Shown here: in pieces, positions 63,338-64,000 of the stretch
Numbering within the stretch: position 1 is the stretch's first letter
Layout of the letters: the number at the start of each line of letters is the position of its first letter
Assembly: GCA_029378245.1 (NCBI GenBank)
Contig: JARKIF010000012.1
Span: 744,001 to 808,000 of the forward strand
DNA from: Roridomyces roridus
Lineage: Eukaryota > Basidiomycota > Agaricomycetes > Agaricales > Mycenaceae
DNA: 64,000 bases
Reading direction: 5' to 3'
Made by a program: the position numbers and the translations under genes
The notes under the pieces: generated by a model
What the model saw: the letters and a program-made list of their open reading frames with translations, nothing else
What the model was told of the DNA's origin: nothing
Database searches by the model: none

Positions 63338-64000
63338 TTAGAGAGGGAATACCGAAAAGCCTGCTTGCATCTGGAATTCATCCACGGGGTACGCAACCCA
63401 CTTGCCAGCCTCCCTCTTCCATGCAGTATTACCTGCAATGTGTCGATTTGAGCGTATGTCGAGGGGCAATGCCAGGAAGGATACACACCAATGCGACAAG
63501 CCTGTAGAGTATCCATGATGTCGGTGTTCTTCTGAATGACGTTGAGGCATTTCTTGACTTTTGCGGACAAGAGCAGCTCATCGTCATCGCACGCCAAGGC
63601 GAGATGTTGGAGTTTGGGGAAGCGGGGAAGGCGTGCGCTGACGAACTTTATCGTATCCTATATCGGAAATTCAGAGATGAGGAGCCAAGGGATGGATTCG
63701 ACAGGACAGACTGACTATACTGTAGACCCGGAGGCAGAGACTCTTCGTATGTGGCATATGGTCCGAAAGAGAATCGAGGACGTCGACACAGCCCATTTCG
63801 CAGACGTCATGGAGATCGTGGAAAGAGACGAATGGGGCATCGGGGTTGGTAAGGGCATTGAATGCAACGACGGTGTCCCGGATCCCGTCCGTCTTGTGCA
63901 CATCCCTATGCAGCCAAAACACCCGCATTGCGGGCTGATTCGGGCAGGTGATGTGAGTGAATATGGGAGATTGGGCTTCGAGACGCTGCAGATTGGGAAG
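63338..64000 (-). CDS. F-box-family protein, C-terminal part, cut by the window edge
   Basis: Paralogue of the gene at 37621-38865. From the right edge the frame reads LPNLQRLEAQSPIFTHITCP, MRVFWLHRDVHKTDGIRDTV and CVDVLDSLSDHMPHTKSLCL. After an intron (about 63658-63713) it continues DTIKFVSARLPRFPKLQHLA and LACDDDELLLSAKVKK. After a second intron (about 63431-63489) it reads NTAWKREAGKWVAYPVDEFQ and stops with TAA at 63338-63340. The frame is open throughout, unlike the paralogue. The F-box itself should lie beyond position 64000, so its identity as an F-box protein rests on the paralogue. Confidence 0.75.

Overview
The window is nuclear DNA of a filamentous basidiomycete, most likely an Agaricomycete. 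Genes are split by many introns of about 45-60 nt with GT-AG borders. The gene families are typical of mushroom-forming fungi: a KDZ-class DNA transposon, an NLR with a 4-helix-like N-terminus, an MLKL-like/kinase-like protein, F-box paralogues, a BCS1-like AAA ATPase, 7-TM proteins and an NRPS-like reductase. Coordinates marked as genes span exons plus introns. Splice sites were read by eye, so small exons may be misplaced.

Layout, left part (1-15.6 kb): a tandem pair of aldo/keto reductases with an intron-containing tRNA-Gly(GCC) between them; a broken cyanamide-hydratase-like HD gene; the PP2A regulatory B subunit; two genes of unknown function; a 359-bp hAT-like MITE with an 8-bp target duplication; an apparently intact second HD gene; and a bestrophin-family channel.

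Middle (15.6-30.9 kb): one NRPS-like adenylation-thiolation-reductase gene whose first intron has been entered by an 11.5-kb DNA transposon. The element has about 1.55-kb terminal inverted repeats packed with copies of a palindromic CGGATGCATCCG-like motif. It carries the C-terminal half of a KDZ transposase, a large charged multi-exon protein and a small cysteine-rich protein. The host splice donor and acceptor remain in place; removing the element restores a 52-nt intron.

Right part (31-64 kb): a small membrane protein; a 1-kb inverted-repeat element; an AA10-type LPMO; a BCS1-like ATPase; an F-box gene with a probable frameshift; an extended SDR; a 7-TM protein; a CpG-depleted NLR pseudogene; a sedolisin (S53) remnant; a PARG-like macrodomain gene and a detached copy of its 3' end; a second MITE-like element with ACGTTGA repeats; an MLKL-like gene and a fragment of a paralogue; a serine-rich single-pass membrane protein; and a second F-box gene cut by the window edge.

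Overall this is a region of recent duplication and decay: many paralogous fragments, several pseudogenes and at least four inverted-repeat elements surround a few conserved housekeeping genes. The KDZ-type element is the most unusual object here.
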